DNA from: Opitutia bacterium | Lineage (GTDB): Bacteria; Verrucomicrobiota; Verrucomicrobiia; Opitutales; UBA953 | NCBI GenBank assembly: GCA_003569165.1 | Contig: BGOI01000001.1 | Span: 186,001 to 250,000, forward strand | Reading direction: 5' to 3' | DNA: 64,000 nucleotides | In this document: positions 1 through 8,678 of the stretch, piece by piece | Numbering within the stretch: the first letter of the stretch is position 1 | Layout: each line of letters begins with the position of its first letter | Notes under the pieces: model-generated | The model's database searches: none | Told to the model about the DNA's origin: nothing | What the model saw: only the letters and a program-made list of their open reading frames with translations | Program-made: the position numbers and the translations under genes

Positions 1-30
1 TAGGCTAAGGAACAAGGCAGGGGTTCGCAT
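1..30 (-). CDS. Possible 5' end of a gene leaving the window
   Basis: Read leftward from an ATG at position 30, the first ten codons give MRTPALFLSL, which looks like the beginning of a signal peptide. It lies 85 bases downstream of the permease gene on the same strand. Only ten codons are visible, so this is a weak call. Bases 31-115 show no other gene. Confidence 0.2.
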   Translation of the reverse strand, partial: MRTPALFLSL

Positions 31-115
31 GAGCCGAGTCTTCCGCCCCACCCCGCCCTGGCAAACTAAAGCCCCGTGACTGCCCTCAGAGCGTCGCACC
101 TTATGGCGATAGCGA

Positions 116-1261
116 CTAGTGACGGGCGGCTTTGCGCATCAACAGACAGGCCATCACCGCGAGCAGGATATTCGGTACGAAAACCAGGACCTCAGGATAC
201 CAGGCAGGATCCTTCACCCAAGTTGCCATCGAAGTCAGGAGATAATAGGTCAAGGCGACACCCAAGGCCAAGCCAGCGCTCACGCTGGTCTCTGATCGAC
301 CGACCGAGACCGCCAACGGCACGGCGAGCATCGCCAGGCTCAGGACGGACATCGCGGTCGAAACCCGGAACATGAATTGGACGGCCAGCATCATCCGGTC
401 GGCGGCGCGCTGTTCTGCCGTCGGATGCTCCGGCAACCTCCAGCCTGTCTCCATCGCGGCGAGCAACTCTCCCCCCGTCATCATCCGGAGCCTCTTCACG
501 TAAGTCCCCTTCTCATCTGGCCGCTGGCCGAGCGGCATCTCGAGAATGGTCTGTCTCGCAGACACGAAACTTTCAGGATGAGCGAGCGTATCGCTCCCTC
601 CGGGACGGGTGGTCATCCTTACATCCTGCATCTCAATCCGCAGGACGGATTGCCCCGCCGGGTCCGTCAACTTACTTAGTTTGGCTTCTTTGGCGCGGAC
701 GGATTGGACCACCTGCCCCCGGTCATCCACCTGCCAAAGATGGAAACGCTTCAGGGTCTCCCCTTCTTTATCCTCGGCACGTATCAACAGGCCCTTGAAT
801 TGCCGGTTCAACTTTCCTGGCTGAATGAGGCCGGCTGGCGTCAGCTGGGCGGAACCAAGCAGCACCTGTTGGAAGTCATCCTCCGAGGCCGGTCCAGCCT
901 CGAGATTCAACCAAAGCGCCCCGAGCGCCACCACGGCCGCCGTGATCCAGACGGGGGCGGCGATTCGCCAAAGGCCGATGCCGGATGCCTTCATGGCCGT
1001 GATCTCCCCATCGGCACCCATGCGCCCGAAAGTCAGGAGCACGCCGGTGAGAATCCCCATCGGCAAAGCGTAAGGGAGCACGGTCGGAAATAGCAGGAGG
1101 ATCAGTTCACAGGCCTCCCAGGGAGTGACCTTTCCAGATGAGACCGCCCCGAGCACCATCTTGATGACATTGCCCGCCAGAAGCACGAAGACAAAGGCCC
1201 CGGTGGCAAGGGCGCTCGCGATGGCGCACTCGCGTAGGATGTGTCGGTCGAGCAGGCGCAC
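116..1261 (-). CDS. LptF/LptG family lipopolysaccharide export permease
   Basis: Inner-membrane permease of the YjgP/YjgQ family. With LptB2 it extracts lipopolysaccharide from the inner membrane and hands it to the LptC-A-D bridge. The 381-residue protein has the family layout: membrane segments in the first ~100 residues (near 13-35 and 50-75), a soluble periplasmic beta-rich middle (about 110-280), and membrane segments near 300-375. The loop GRMGADGEITAMKASG around residues 78-93 is the conserved cytoplasmic coupling region. LptF and LptG cannot be told apart here and no partner gene is visible. The stop is TAG at 116-118. Confidence 0.85.
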   Translation of the reverse strand: MRLLDRHILRECAIASALATGAFVFVLLAGNVIKMVLGAVSSGKVTPWEACELILLLFPTVLPYALPMGILTGVLLTFGRMGADGEITAMKASGIGLWRIAAPVWITAAVVALGALWLNLEAGPASEDDFQQVLLGSAQLTPAGLIQPGKLNRQFKGLLIRAEDKEGETLKRFHLWQVDDRGQVVQSVRAKEAKLSKLTDPAGQSVLRIEMQDVRMTTRPGGSDTLAHPESFVSARQTILEMPLGQRPDEKGTYVKRLRMMTGGELLAAMETGWRLPEHPTAEQRAADRMMLAVQFMFRVSTAMSVLSLAMLAVPLAVSVGRSETSVSAGLALGVALTYYLLTSMATWVKDPAWYPEVLVFVPNILLAVMACLLMRKAARH

Positions 1262-1267
1262 GCGGCC

Positions 1268-1879
1268 TTAGTTGTCGCCGGCGGCCGCAAGCTTTCGCAC
1301 GGGAAGACGCTGACTCTCCCCGTAGGCCTGTAGGCTGTCATCCATCGCCCCCGACCGACTCCACAAATAAGGGAAATGGCCGAACCTGAGCGAGAGCTGG
1401 TGGGCGACGGCCTCAGGAGGATGGCCCGCCTCCAGCAAGAATAGCGCACAGGCTAACCCGCTCCGATCGGAACCCGAACCGCAATGGATCAGCACCGGCT
1501 TCGGGGCGTCACGCAGCATCTGCGCCAGCTCGGTCATCTGCTCGACGGTCAGCTCACGATAGGCGCTCATACGGTAGTTGAGGAAACCCACGCCGAGTTC
1601 CTTCGCGGCACGATATTGGGCGTCATACCAGTCCCGGCCGACGTTCTCGCCTCGTAAATTGATCACGGTCCGCAAGCCAGTCTGCTTAGCGAGGCTGACA
1701 AATTCCCCCGCCGGAAGCTGGGCCGAACGATAGAGCAGTCCAGGCACGACCTCATGCTGGTTATGATTCGAGTGCAAAAATCCGTAAAATGAGAGGGGCA
1801 CACCGACAATCGCGAGCAAGGTCCAGCCGCAGATTCGAAGGAGACGCCAACCGAGGGCGAATGGCTTTGGAGTAGTCAC
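1268..1879 (-). CDS. Membrane-anchored tyrosine/dual-specificity phosphatase-like protein
   Basis: A 203-residue protein with one N-terminal membrane segment (about residues 10-32) and a cysteine phosphatase domain. The signature HCGSGSDRSG, near residues 132-141, matches the HCx5R phosphate-binding loop. An upstream Asp in the domain (for example near RDWYDAQY) could act as general acid. It resembles the small bacterial 'beta-lactamase-induced/DSP-like' phosphatases; the substrate is unknown. It ends six bases before the permease gene begins on the same strand, so the two may be co-transcribed. Confidence 0.75.
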   Translation of the reverse strand: MTTPKPFALGWRLLRICGWTLLAIVGVPLSFYGFLHSNHNQHEVVPGLLYRSAQLPAGEFVSLAKQTGLRTVINLRGENVGRDWYDAQYRAAKELGVGFLNYRMSAYRELTVEQMTELAQMLRDAPKPVLIHCGSGSDRSGLACALFLLEAGHPPEAVAHQLSLRFGHFPYLWSRSGAMDDSLQAYGESQRLPVRKLAAAGDN

Positions 1880-1959
1880 TCACCCATCATAAGAGCCCAT
1901 CAATGCGTTCTGAGCCGCTTCTGGTGACAAGCAGGCGACAAACGGAGGCGGCAGTGCCT

Positions 1960-2865
1960 CTACCTCGCCTTCTCCCACACGAGCTCAGTGACATGCCCGC
2001 GCGGCAGACGACCGCTGGCGCCACAGGTCTTGCACTTCTCATCCACGGCGAGCGAGCCGCCGCTGAGCTGGAACGAGCGGACGTTCTTGCCCGGGAGGTC
2101 ATAGTTGCCAGGCACGAGACCAGAACCTTTGCAGGCGTAGCAGAGGCCTTCCTTGAACCAGAAGACCTTGAAGCCCGCCCCGGCCTTGAGCGTCGTCATG
2201 AATCGATCCTGGTTGGCCTTCGAGTCTGCGAGTTCGCCGACCTGATTGAAGCCGCCATCGGTCGGTTCGACATGCGCCTTGATGGTCCCGAAGGGCACGA
2301 GGTCGGGGTCCGTCAGGAAGATCGTGACCGGCGTATTCTTGAACGAGCCGGCGAAATCATCGGTGCCGAGCGCCTTGTCGAATTCATTGGGCACCTTCCG
2401 GATGAACACCGCTGCGTGCGCGCCGACCAATCGGTCTGATAAGGCCGAGCCGATCTGGATTTCGGCCATCCGGCACGTCACGTCGCGCGCATGCTCGGCC
2501 GCTTCTTTCGGCGTACGCAAGACCTTGAGGGGCGTCCGCTGCAGTTCAGCACCTTCGGGCCGCATCTGCGCCGTCTTACCCACGGCGTTATCGCCGAAGA
2601 GTCGCGTCAGATCCGAGAACCCGAAAGGGCTATTCTCGTCGACCTTGCGGATGAGCGTGCGGGCGTAATCCTGCTGAACCAGCGTGCCGTTCGCGCCGAC
2701 GCGGTACTGCTGACGAAAGGCCATCCAAAGCACGGCGAAATCCCTCTGGCTGTATGCGCCCGAAGGCGAAAGCTTGGCGACGATGAAGGTCTCGACCCGC
2801 ACCGATGGCGCCGCCTGCACCCAGACGGCGAGGAAGGTACCCGCGATGGCCAGCCAAGCTTTCAT
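1960..2865 (-). CDS. Exported protein with DnaJ-like CxxC zinc finger and an unrecognised domain
   Basis: A 301-residue protein of unknown function. It starts with a signal peptide (MKAWLAIAGTFLAVWVQAA). Near the C-terminus are two paired-cysteine knuckles, CYACKGSG and CKTCGASG, spaced like half of a DnaJ CxxCxGxG zinc-binding region. The N-terminal part holds the motif FAVLWMAFRQQYRV, which matches FALIWQTFRESHAL in the Sel1-repeat protein at 4534-5913. That second protein also carries paired CxxC knuckles, so the two appear to share a two-part architecture. Zinc binding is inferred from the motif. Confidence 0.6.
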   Translation of the reverse strand: MKAWLAIAGTFLAVWVQAAPSVRVETFIVAKLSPSGAYSQRDFAVLWMAFRQQYRVGANGTLVQQDYARTLIRKVDENSPFGFSDLTRLFGDNAVGKTAQMRPEGAELQRTPLKVLRTPKEAAEHARDVTCRMAEIQIGSALSDRLVGAHAAVFIRKVPNEFDKALGTDDFAGSFKNTPVTIFLTDPDLVPFGTIKAHVEPTDGGFNQVGELADSKANQDRFMTTLKAGAGFKVFWFKEGLCYACKGSGLVPGNYDLPGKNVRSFQLSGGSLAVDEKCKTCGASGRLPRGHVTELVWEKAR

Positions 2866-2953
2866 GCGATGAGCCTAGCGGAGGCGGCCAACCCCGCAAG
2901 CCCTCCCCGCCTTTGGGGTGGAAACCTCTGCGGACTCCGCCTAGACACTTCCC

Positions 2954-3223
2954 ATGGCGTCCAATCCGCTCAAGCCGCTGATCAAGGGGATGTTCGTCAT
3001 GCTCGCCGTGGCGGCGGTCGTCTTGCTCGCCACTATCGCCCGCCTCGCGCTGATCGCCGAACAGGAGCGAGTCGCAGAAGCCAAGAAGCGCTCCAAGGAA
3101 ATCAACGAGCGCTACCGCAGCGAGAGGGAGGCGGACCAGCGGGCCATCAAGCTACGGCGTGAGCAGAAGGCAGCCCTCGATAAGGAGGCGGCCGAGAAGC
3201 AGCCAAAGAAGGAAACGCCCTAG
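2954..3223 (+). CDS. Small single-pass membrane protein with charged helical tail
   Basis: An 89-residue protein with one hydrophobic segment (about residues 12-32, GMFVMLAVAAVVLLATIARL). A long Lys/Glu/Arg-rich tail follows (residues 35-89) that should be helical, possibly a coiled coil. No family is recognised. It starts 88 bases from the divergent exported zinc-finger gene, so the two share one upstream region. Confidence 0.5.
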   Translation: MASNPLKPLIKGMFVMLAVAAVVLLATIARLALIAEQERVAEAKKRSKEINERYRSEREADQRAIKLRREQKAALDKEAAEKQPKKETP

Positions 3224-3280
3224 AAAAACACCCCAGAGGTTGGCCTTTGACGGTGACCCCGCGGCCGAGAGGCTTTCCTC

Positions 3281-3511
3281 ATGCCTTTCCATCTCCTTCG
3301 TTCTCGCTCCGAACGCCCGGCCACCGTCGCTCCCTACTCCCGCTTGCTTTGCGTCAAGGTGAAGTCCGGCAAGACGTTCATCCTCAGCACCGAACTCTGG
3401 CACCTGCTCCCCCAGGGCGACGAAGTAGTCTCGATCCTCAGCGCCAACGGCCGACCGATCTTCGCGGCGATGGAACCAGTCAAGCACGTGGAGCTGACCC
3501 CAGCAAGATAG
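3281..3511 (+). CDS. Small hypothetical protein
   Basis: A 76-residue frame with ordinary composition, including the stretch VKSGKTFILSTELWHLLP in the middle and a charged end. It lies 57 bases after the small membrane protein, on the same strand. No domain is recognised and no Shine-Dalgarno site is obvious. Its position in an otherwise empty gap and its coding-like composition support a real gene, but only moderately. Confidence 0.4.
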   Translation: MPFHLLRSRSERPATVAPYSRLLCVKVKSGKTFILSTELWHLLPQGDEVVSILSANGRPIFAAMEPVKHVELTPAR

Positions 3512-3521
3512 CCAACCCCAG

Positions 3522-3591
3522 GTAGGGTCGGGACCGCGTCACGACATAGGCTAACGCTTGGTCAAAGTAGGGACAGCACCACGTGCTGCCC
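3522..3591 (+). repeat. Two GTAG-headed hairpin repeats (types D and A)
   Basis: Two 25-bp elements in the same orientation. 3522-3546 is GTAG followed by a stem of the GGTCGGGAC type with loop CGC. 3567-3591 is GTAG followed by a GGACAGCAC arm, loop CAC and arm GTGCTGCCC (one mismatch). Both belong to the dispersed family described in the findings. Just downstream, 3623-3643 holds three degenerate 7-bp units (ATACTCC, ATACTCT, ATACTCG) that run into the 3' end of the acyltransferase gene. Confidence 0.8.
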
Positions 3592-3634
3592 TAGTCTATC
3601 CACGGTCCTTCTCTCCCGCCCGATACTCCATACT

Positions 3635-4249
3635 CTATACTCGATTTGTCGGCTTCAACGCCTCGACCGCGGCCTTCAATTCTCTTGTCCGCTCCCTCAC
3701 ATCGCCGACCGGATCCATCGGCGCGCCGACGACGATCGTGACGCCGCGGCGATAGAACGGCCAGAGGCAGAACAGGAGCATGTTCTGCACGGTGATCGAG
3801 AACGGCGTCACCCAGCGGCCGGGGTAGCTGCCATAATGGAAATACACCGGCACCATCGGCACGCCGGCCTGCTGCGCGATGCGCACCGCGCCGGTCTTGA
3901 ACGGTAACTCCGCCTCACCCAGGGCCTCGACCAAGCCCGTCGGGCAGATCGCCACCGTCTGGCCCTGCTTCAGTAACGCCACGGCGTCATCGATGGACAC
4001 CTGCACAAAGCCCCAGCGTAGCGCATACTTCTTCAGGAACGGAAACGAGAACACCAGAGGATGCACCAGCAGGCGCGCCGACGCCCGAACCTTCCCGAAC
4101 AGGAACACATCGCGGTAGCTCACATGATTCCCGCAGAGTAGCACCGGCCCCTCCGGCAACGTCCCCACGACCTTTGACTCCCCCACCAGCATCCGCACCA
4201 GCGTGGTCGCAGGCCGGGGACTTATCTGCAAAGGGTCACACGCTGGCAT
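3635..4249 (-). CDS. PlsC-type 1-acylglycerol-3-phosphate acyltransferase
   Basis: Probably acylates a lysophospholipid at the inner membrane during phospholipid synthesis. The 204-residue protein carries the catalytic HX4D block as NHVSYRD (about residues 41-47). A later block around residues 103-106 (CPTG, with the following Glu) corresponds to the family's EGTR-type glycerophosphate site but lacks the standard letters. The Pro-rich block VPMVPVYFHYG near 128-138 matches family block IV. It is shorter than PlsC (about 240 residues) and has no clear N-terminal membrane segment. The altered second block makes the exact substrate uncertain. Confidence 0.7.
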   Translation of the reverse strand: MPACDPLQISPRPATTLVRMLVGESKVVGTLPEGPVLLCGNHVSYRDVFLFGKVRASARLLVHPLVFSFPFLKKYALRWGFVQVSIDDAVALLKQGQTVAICPTGLVEALGEAELPFKTGAVRIAQQAGVPMVPVYFHYGSYPGRWVTPFSITVQNMLLFCLWPFYRRGVTIVVGAPMDPVGDVRERTRELKAAVEALKPTNRV

Positions 4250-4533
4250 AAGATTAGCATACCCCTCACGAATGCGTTAGCAACTCGTCAGCAGCCTCTT
4301 CGCCATGATATTCGGCAAGCCAGCGAAACCGCGGCAGGCAAGGTCAGCTACGCCGACTCCGCCCGGGACTAAGCCGCCAGGAAGCCAAGCAACCGCAACG
4401 CCCCTTGAATGTCCTGGCATCGATAAAACCAATACCCCCTTTCGCTATAACAAAATCGTGCGATTGTAAAAAGTTGACCTGCCCTAGGCTTGCTCTTGCG
4501 TCATCAGGATATCACGTATCTATTACATTTATC

Positions 4534-5913
4534 ATGCACCTAAAAAATTTCCTGTGCGCGCTGATTTGCCTCGTAGCGTCCCATGGCGCGACGCCGGCGC
4601 AGACAACGAGGACCTCGATTGGGGGTCAAGCCAGCGACCAGTATGCAAACTACAACGTGCCTTCCTATGGCTATGTGACGCGATACTATGAGAACGGCGT
4701 CTGGCGTCATTACGTTAACGGTTCGCCGCTCGACTCTAGCTACTTCGGCACCCTCAAGACCCTGAACAGTAGCGCGACATTCGACCTTGGAAAAATTGGG
4801 CAGTTTGGCCGGATTGAGACGGATCAAAAATTTGCGCTGATCTGGCAGACCTTTCGCGAAAGTCATGCTCTCAGCACTGCAGGAAGGTTTATTCCGGCCA
4901 ACAGGGCAAACACGCCCGCCCATAAGCTGACTCTCTATGAATTCGCACATTATGTTTCCGAATCGCGGCCGGCCATCGCCATCACCTCCATGGTGAGGTG
5001 CGAGCGCTGCTCTGGAAAGCGCATGCGGACAGGGTTTACCGCTACGGGTGCCGTGGGTGAAGTTCCCTGCGAAGACTGTAATGCTCGTGGCAGTTTCGCC
5101 AAGCAGGAGACTTACGCGCTCATCGTTACTGGGCCCCTCCCCCAAAGGCCGGCGCTCGCAGAACTGATCAAAGAAGGCCTAGTGAGCGTCACCGCCCCCA
5201 CTCCGGCCCCGCCTCCGCCCTCGGCCCCGACCGCATACAAGGAACCTGAAGTCGTCCGAGAACAGACGCCCGACGCCCGCTTTAGGAGCGCGAAGGCCAA
5301 AGCCGAAGCCGGAGATTCCCAAGCCCAATACGAACTCGGCCTTTTCTACTCTCAAGATTTTGAACGTGTCGTCGCCATCGACTACTTTGAGGCCTTCTCA
5401 TGGACGCAAAAGGCCGCCCAGAAAAATCATCGTATGGCCCAGCGCCTTCTGGCGAAATTCTATGAAATGGGCCGTGGAACCGACAAGGACATGGAGTCGA
5501 CGCTCAAATGGTACCGATCCTCCGCCCTCCTCGGCTGCAAGCAAAGCCAGCGTTGGATGGGGCAGATGTACTACAGTACCTACCACGGCTCAAAGACCTA
5601 CGAAGGATTCGTCAAAAAGGACGATTCTAACCTCTCCGAGGCCTACGCCTGGTTCCTGCTTGGCGCTGAAAAAACCATCCCCACCCGGACCGACAAAAAA
5701 ATCCCGACGCCTGAAGAGCTTTCATTCGGCCCAGCTCTCTTGACTAGGGACTACGATTTCGAGACTTCCACTCAAAGCACGGCCGAAAGCGAACGAGATA
5801 ATGTGGCGAAGAACTCGAGCTTTACCCGGGCGACTTCGGACGCCGGAAAGTCGAGGTTCTTGAGCCTTAAAGACGAAGCGAAAGAGTATCAGAATAACAA
5901 CAAGCCTCGCTGA
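4534..5913 (+). CDS. Exported Sel1-repeat protein with CxxC zinc knuckles
   Basis: A 459-residue protein of unknown function. The ATG at 4534 is chosen because a signal peptide follows at once (MHLKNFLCALICLVASHGA); an in-frame upstream ATG at 4405 would bury it. An N-terminal domain contains FALIWQTFRESHAL. Paired knuckles CERCSGKR and CEDCNARG follow, then a Pro-rich linker, then Sel1-like helical repeats (about residues 245-395; motifs such as AQYELGLFY and AQRLLAKFYEMGRG). Sel1 repeats usually bind other proteins. The first domain and the knuckles match the exported protein at 1960-2865. Base composition looks visibly less G+C-rich than neighbouring genes. Confidence 0.65.
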   Translation: MHLKNFLCALICLVASHGATPAQTTRTSIGGQASDQYANYNVPSYGYVTRYYENGVWRHYVNGSPLDSSYFGTLKTLNSSATFDLGKIGQFGRIETDQKFALIWQTFRESHALSTAGRFIPANRANTPAHKLTLYEFAHYVSESRPAIAITSMVRCERCSGKRMRTGFTATGAVGEVPCEDCNARGSFAKQETYALIVTGPLPQRPALAELIKEGLVSVTAPTPAPPPPSAPTAYKEPEVVREQTPDARFRSAKAKAEAGDSQAQYELGLFYSQDFERVVAIDYFEAFSWTQKAAQKNHRMAQRLLAKFYEMGRGTDKDMESTLKWYRSSALLGCKQSQRWMGQMYYSTYHGSKTYEGFVKKDDSNLSEAYAWFLLGAEKTIPTRTDKKIPTPEELSFGPALLTRDYDFETSTQSTAESERDNVAKNSSFTRATSDAGKSRFLSLKDEAKEYQNNNKPR

Positions 5914-6047
5914 ACAGGAACCGGCGGAAAGGGAGGGATTGGCTACACTTCGCTACGGACCTGACGGCCCAATGCCTCTCGGCATTGCCTGCTCGCCCGA
6001 TCGGACACGCCGAACCCAAATAGTTCTCATCCCTCTTTAATCTTCGT

Positions 6048-6071
6048 GCCCTCGGGTCCTCGTGTCCTCCT
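6048..6071 (+). repeat. Degenerate 8-bp tandem repeat, 3 units
   Basis: Units GCCCTCGG, GTCCTCGT and GTCCTCCT lie head to tail. The same unit (GYCCTCNN) forms four-unit blocks at 57117-57148 and, inverted, at 62093-62124. It abuts the tRNA-Ser gene. The rest of 5914-6081 shows no gene. Confidence 0.7.
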
Positions 6072-6081
6072 GCTAAAGGGG

Positions 6082-6166
6082 CGGAGAGGGAGGGATTCGA
6101 ACCCCCGGAGCCTTGCGGCTCGGCTGATTTCAAGTCAGCTGCAATCGACCACTCTGCCACCTCTCC
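6082..6166 (-). tRNA. tRNA-Ser (anticodon TGA)
   Basis: An 85-base class II tRNA. The acceptor stem GGAGAGG pairs with CCTCTCC. The anticodon stem GCTGA/TCAGC encloses loop CTTGAAA, giving anticodon TGA. The long variable arm (GCCGCAAGGC region) is typical of serine tRNA, and the T arm contains GGTTCGAATCC. The discriminator is G and CCA is not encoded. Confidence 0.95.
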
Positions 6167-6276
6167 GTAAGTGGGATTCAACGGCGGCTGGGGTCTTCCC
6201 TCAAGCCGATTCGGTGCCTTACCCTTGGGCTTTCTCCTGATTTCCCTCGCGGGACGGATTCGCCCTTGATGCGCAC

Positions 6277-7413
6277 ATGAGCACCTGCGCCCGCGTCGAG
6301 GAAATCGATGGCCCTTACGGCCCCTTCGCTATCGGCGAACGCGCCATCCAACGTCTCTGGGCCTCAGGCGAAGTCCGGGGTCCGATGGCCGCCACGTCCG
6401 GCGCAAAGATCGAGATCGTCCACCCTGGTGATTGGAATCGAGGTGCGGGACCCGACTTCTTGGGCGCCGAAATCCTGGTCGACGGCAAACGCCTCCGCGG
6501 CGACATCGAGATCCACCTGCGCTGCGCCGACTGGCACGCCCACGGCCACGACCGCGATGCGAACTTCGGCGGCGTCATCCTCCACGCGGTGCTGCTGCCG
6601 GGCACGAAGGACGTCGCGACGCTCGCCGGCCATCACCCGGAGACAGTAGTGCTCCTGCCGTACCTGCCGCGCGACCTCGAAGACCTGGCCGAAGAAGACG
6701 CCCTCCTCGAACTCCGCGGTCGCTCAGGCGAAGTCGCCAAGCGCGTCCTCGCGGCGGAACCGAATCTTTCGCTGGGCCTGAAGCGGCGCGCACTCGAACG
6801 CTTTCGCAATAAGACCAAGCACGCCCGCGCCCGCATCAAGGAGGTCGGCTGGGACGCGGCCTGCCATGAGCTCTTCGTGGAATCGCTCGGACTCGGCGGC
6901 AACCGCGCTCCGATGTCGGAACTGGCCCGCAGCCACTCGCCAGAACAGATGCTCATCCTCGGACTCGACGCTCTGTACATGGAAAAATGCGGGCGTTGGC
7001 GCCTCCGCGGACTTCGCCCCGCCGGCCACCCCCACCGCCGGCTCGGCCAATACCTCGAACTCTATCGCCGCCGCCCCGAGTGGCGCGCCCACCTCCGCGA
7101 CTGGGCCCTCGCCCTGCCCTCCTCGCCGTTGGTCTCCGCCCGCCGACGCCTCATCGACGAGGTCTTCGCCTGCCTGCTCTCCGACGGACGGGCGGACACG
7201 CTCTGCGTGAATGCGCTCCTCCCCCTTCTGCAGGACCCGCGGCACGCCCTTGATCGCAGCTGGCTCGACTGGCCACCCGGCCATCACCCTGACGACATCC
7301 ACGAGGCCCGGTCCCTCATTGGGCTATCCGGGTCTGCCCGAAACTGGGAAGTCCAAGGCATCCTTGATATTCTACGCAGGTCGATGGCATCCGCCGAACC
7401 GAAGACGGCTTAG
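6277..7413 (+). CDS. DUF2851 family protein
   Basis: A 378-residue cytoplasmic protein of unknown function. The N-terminal half shows the family's most conserved part: HPGDWNRGAGPDFLGAEI (about residues 49-66), followed by GDIEIHLRCADWHAHGHD. This Asp/Glu/His-rich block resembles a nuclease-like core, but no activity is established. It overlaps the convergent sufS gene by four bases at the stop codons. No Shine-Dalgarno site precedes the ATG. Confidence 0.75.
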   Translation: MSTCARVEEIDGPYGPFAIGERAIQRLWASGEVRGPMAATSGAKIEIVHPGDWNRGAGPDFLGAEILVDGKRLRGDIEIHLRCADWHAHGHDRDANFGGVILHAVLLPGTKDVATLAGHHPETVVLLPYLPRDLEDLAEEDALLELRGRSGEVAKRVLAAEPNLSLGLKRRALERFRNKTKHARARIKEVGWDAACHELFVESLGLGGNRAPMSELARSHSPEQMLILGLDALYMEKCGRWRLRGLRPAGHPHRRLGQYLELYRRRPEWRAHLRDWALALPSSPLVSARRRLIDEVFACLLSDGRADTLCVNALLPLLQDPRHALDRSWLDWPPGHHPDDIHEARSLIGLSGSARNWEVQGILDILRRSMASAEPKTA

Positions 7414-8630
7414 GCCATCATCTTCCGCGCCTTCTCAAGCGAGACGGCCAGACGGTCCACTTCCTCGAGGGTATTGTAGAACGCGAACGAGGCACGGGCG
7501 GTACCACTGAGACCGTAATGCTTCATCAGCGGCATGCAGCAATGGTGACCAGTACGAATGGCGATACCGTCCGCATCCAGCAACGTGCCGATGTCATGCG
7601 GGTGCCCGCCTTCGATATTGAAAGAAATCACGGCGACCTTCTCGGGCGCCTCGCCGACGATGGTCAGGCCTTTGATGGCCTTGAGGCGTTCCGTCGCGGC
7701 CGCGAGCAGGGTCTGCTCGTGCGCGTGCGCGGCGGACTGAATGGGCATGAAGTATTCCAGGGCGACGCCGAGTCCGATGGCGCCGGAGATATCCGGGGTG
7801 CCGGCTTCGAAACGCTCCGGGGCCTCACGGAAAGTCGTACCGGCGAAATCGACCTTACGGATCATATCCCCGCCGAACTGATAAGGCGGCATGGCGTCGA
7901 GCAGCTCGGGGCGACCCCAGAGTACCCCGATGCCAGTCGGGCCGAAGGTCTTGTGGCCGGAGAAGACGTAGAAGTCGCAACCGAGCCCTAGGACATCGAC
8001 TTTAAAGTGCGCGGCGGACTGGCAGCCATCGATCAGCACCACGGCACCGACCGCCTTAGCGAGGCGGGTCATCTCGACGGCGGGATTGACGGTGCCGAGC
8101 GCGTTGGAGACGTGCGCGAAGGCGACGAGCTTGGTGCGGGACGAAAGCAGGCCCTTAAACGCCACGAGGTCGACTTCGCCGCGCGGCGTGACGGGCGCGA
8201 CGACGACCTTGGCGCCCGTGCGCTCAGCAATCACCTGCCAAGGCACGATATTCGCGTGGTGCTCGAGATGGGTGAGGAGGATTTCGTCCCCGGCCTTGAG
8301 GTTCGATCGGCCCCAGCATTCGGCGACGAGGTTGATCCCTTCGGTGGCGCCGCGCACGAAGACGCAGCCGCGGGTATCCTTGAGTCCGAGGAACTTTGCG
8401 ACCGAAGCGCGGGCGGCCTCGTAAGCCGTAGTGGCCTCCTCGCTCAGGAGGTGGACGCCGCGGTGGACGTTGGCGTTCTGCTCAGAATAATAGCGTTCGA
8501 GGGCCTTGATGACGACCAGAGGCTTCTGCGAAGTTGCGGCGTTATCGAGGTAAGTCAGCGGCTGTCCGCGCACGGATCGCCCGAGAATCGGGAAATCCTT
8601 ACGGAGAGTGGCGACGTCGAACACGGGCAT
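7410..8630 (-). CDS. sufS: Cysteine desulfurase SufS
   Basis: Group II cysteine desulfurase. This PLP enzyme removes sulfur from cysteine as a persulfide and passes it to iron-sulfur cluster assembly. At 406 residues it has the usual length. The PLP-binding lysine lies in SGHKTFGPTGIG (about residue 230). The catalytic cysteine lies in RTGHHCCMPLM (about residue 366), where SufS normally reads RTGHHCAQP. The start MPVFDVATLRKDFPIL matches the family N-terminus. No sufBCD or sufU/E genes are adjacent; it follows ftsZ on the same strand after 48 bases. Confidence 0.92.
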   Translation of the reverse strand: MPVFDVATLRKDFPILGRSVRGQPLTYLDNAATSQKPLVVIKALERYYSEQNANVHRGVHLLSEEATTAYEAARASVAKFLGLKDTRGCVFVRGATEGINLVAECWGRSNLKAGDEILLTHLEHHANIVPWQVIAERTGAKVVVAPVTPRGEVDLVAFKGLLSSRTKLVAFAHVSNALGTVNPAVEMTRLAKAVGAVVLIDGCQSAAHFKVDVLGLGCDFYVFSGHKTFGPTGIGVLWGRPELLDAMPPYQFGGDMIRKVDFAGTTFREAPERFEAGTPDISGAIGLGVALEYFMPIQSAAHAHEQTLLAAATERLKAIKGLTIVGEAPEKVAVISFNIEGGHPHDIGTLLDADGIAIRTGHHCCMPLMKHYGLSGTARASFAFYNTLEEVDRLAVSLEKARKMMA

Positions 8631-8678
8631 GGGTCGAACGTAAGCGGACCTGGGCGGGGCGCAACCGGGAAGCGAAAA

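Noticed and set aside
5925..6000. tRNA fragment or attachment site beside tRNA-Ser
   Set aside because: Only about 10 bases (GGGAGGGATT) match the tRNA 3' region, and there is no integrase or prophage gene nearby.
5867..6181. Open frame of about 104 codons on the minus strand across the tRNA-Ser
   Set aside because: Its N-terminal half is the tRNA-Ser sequence read as protein, a common false gene.
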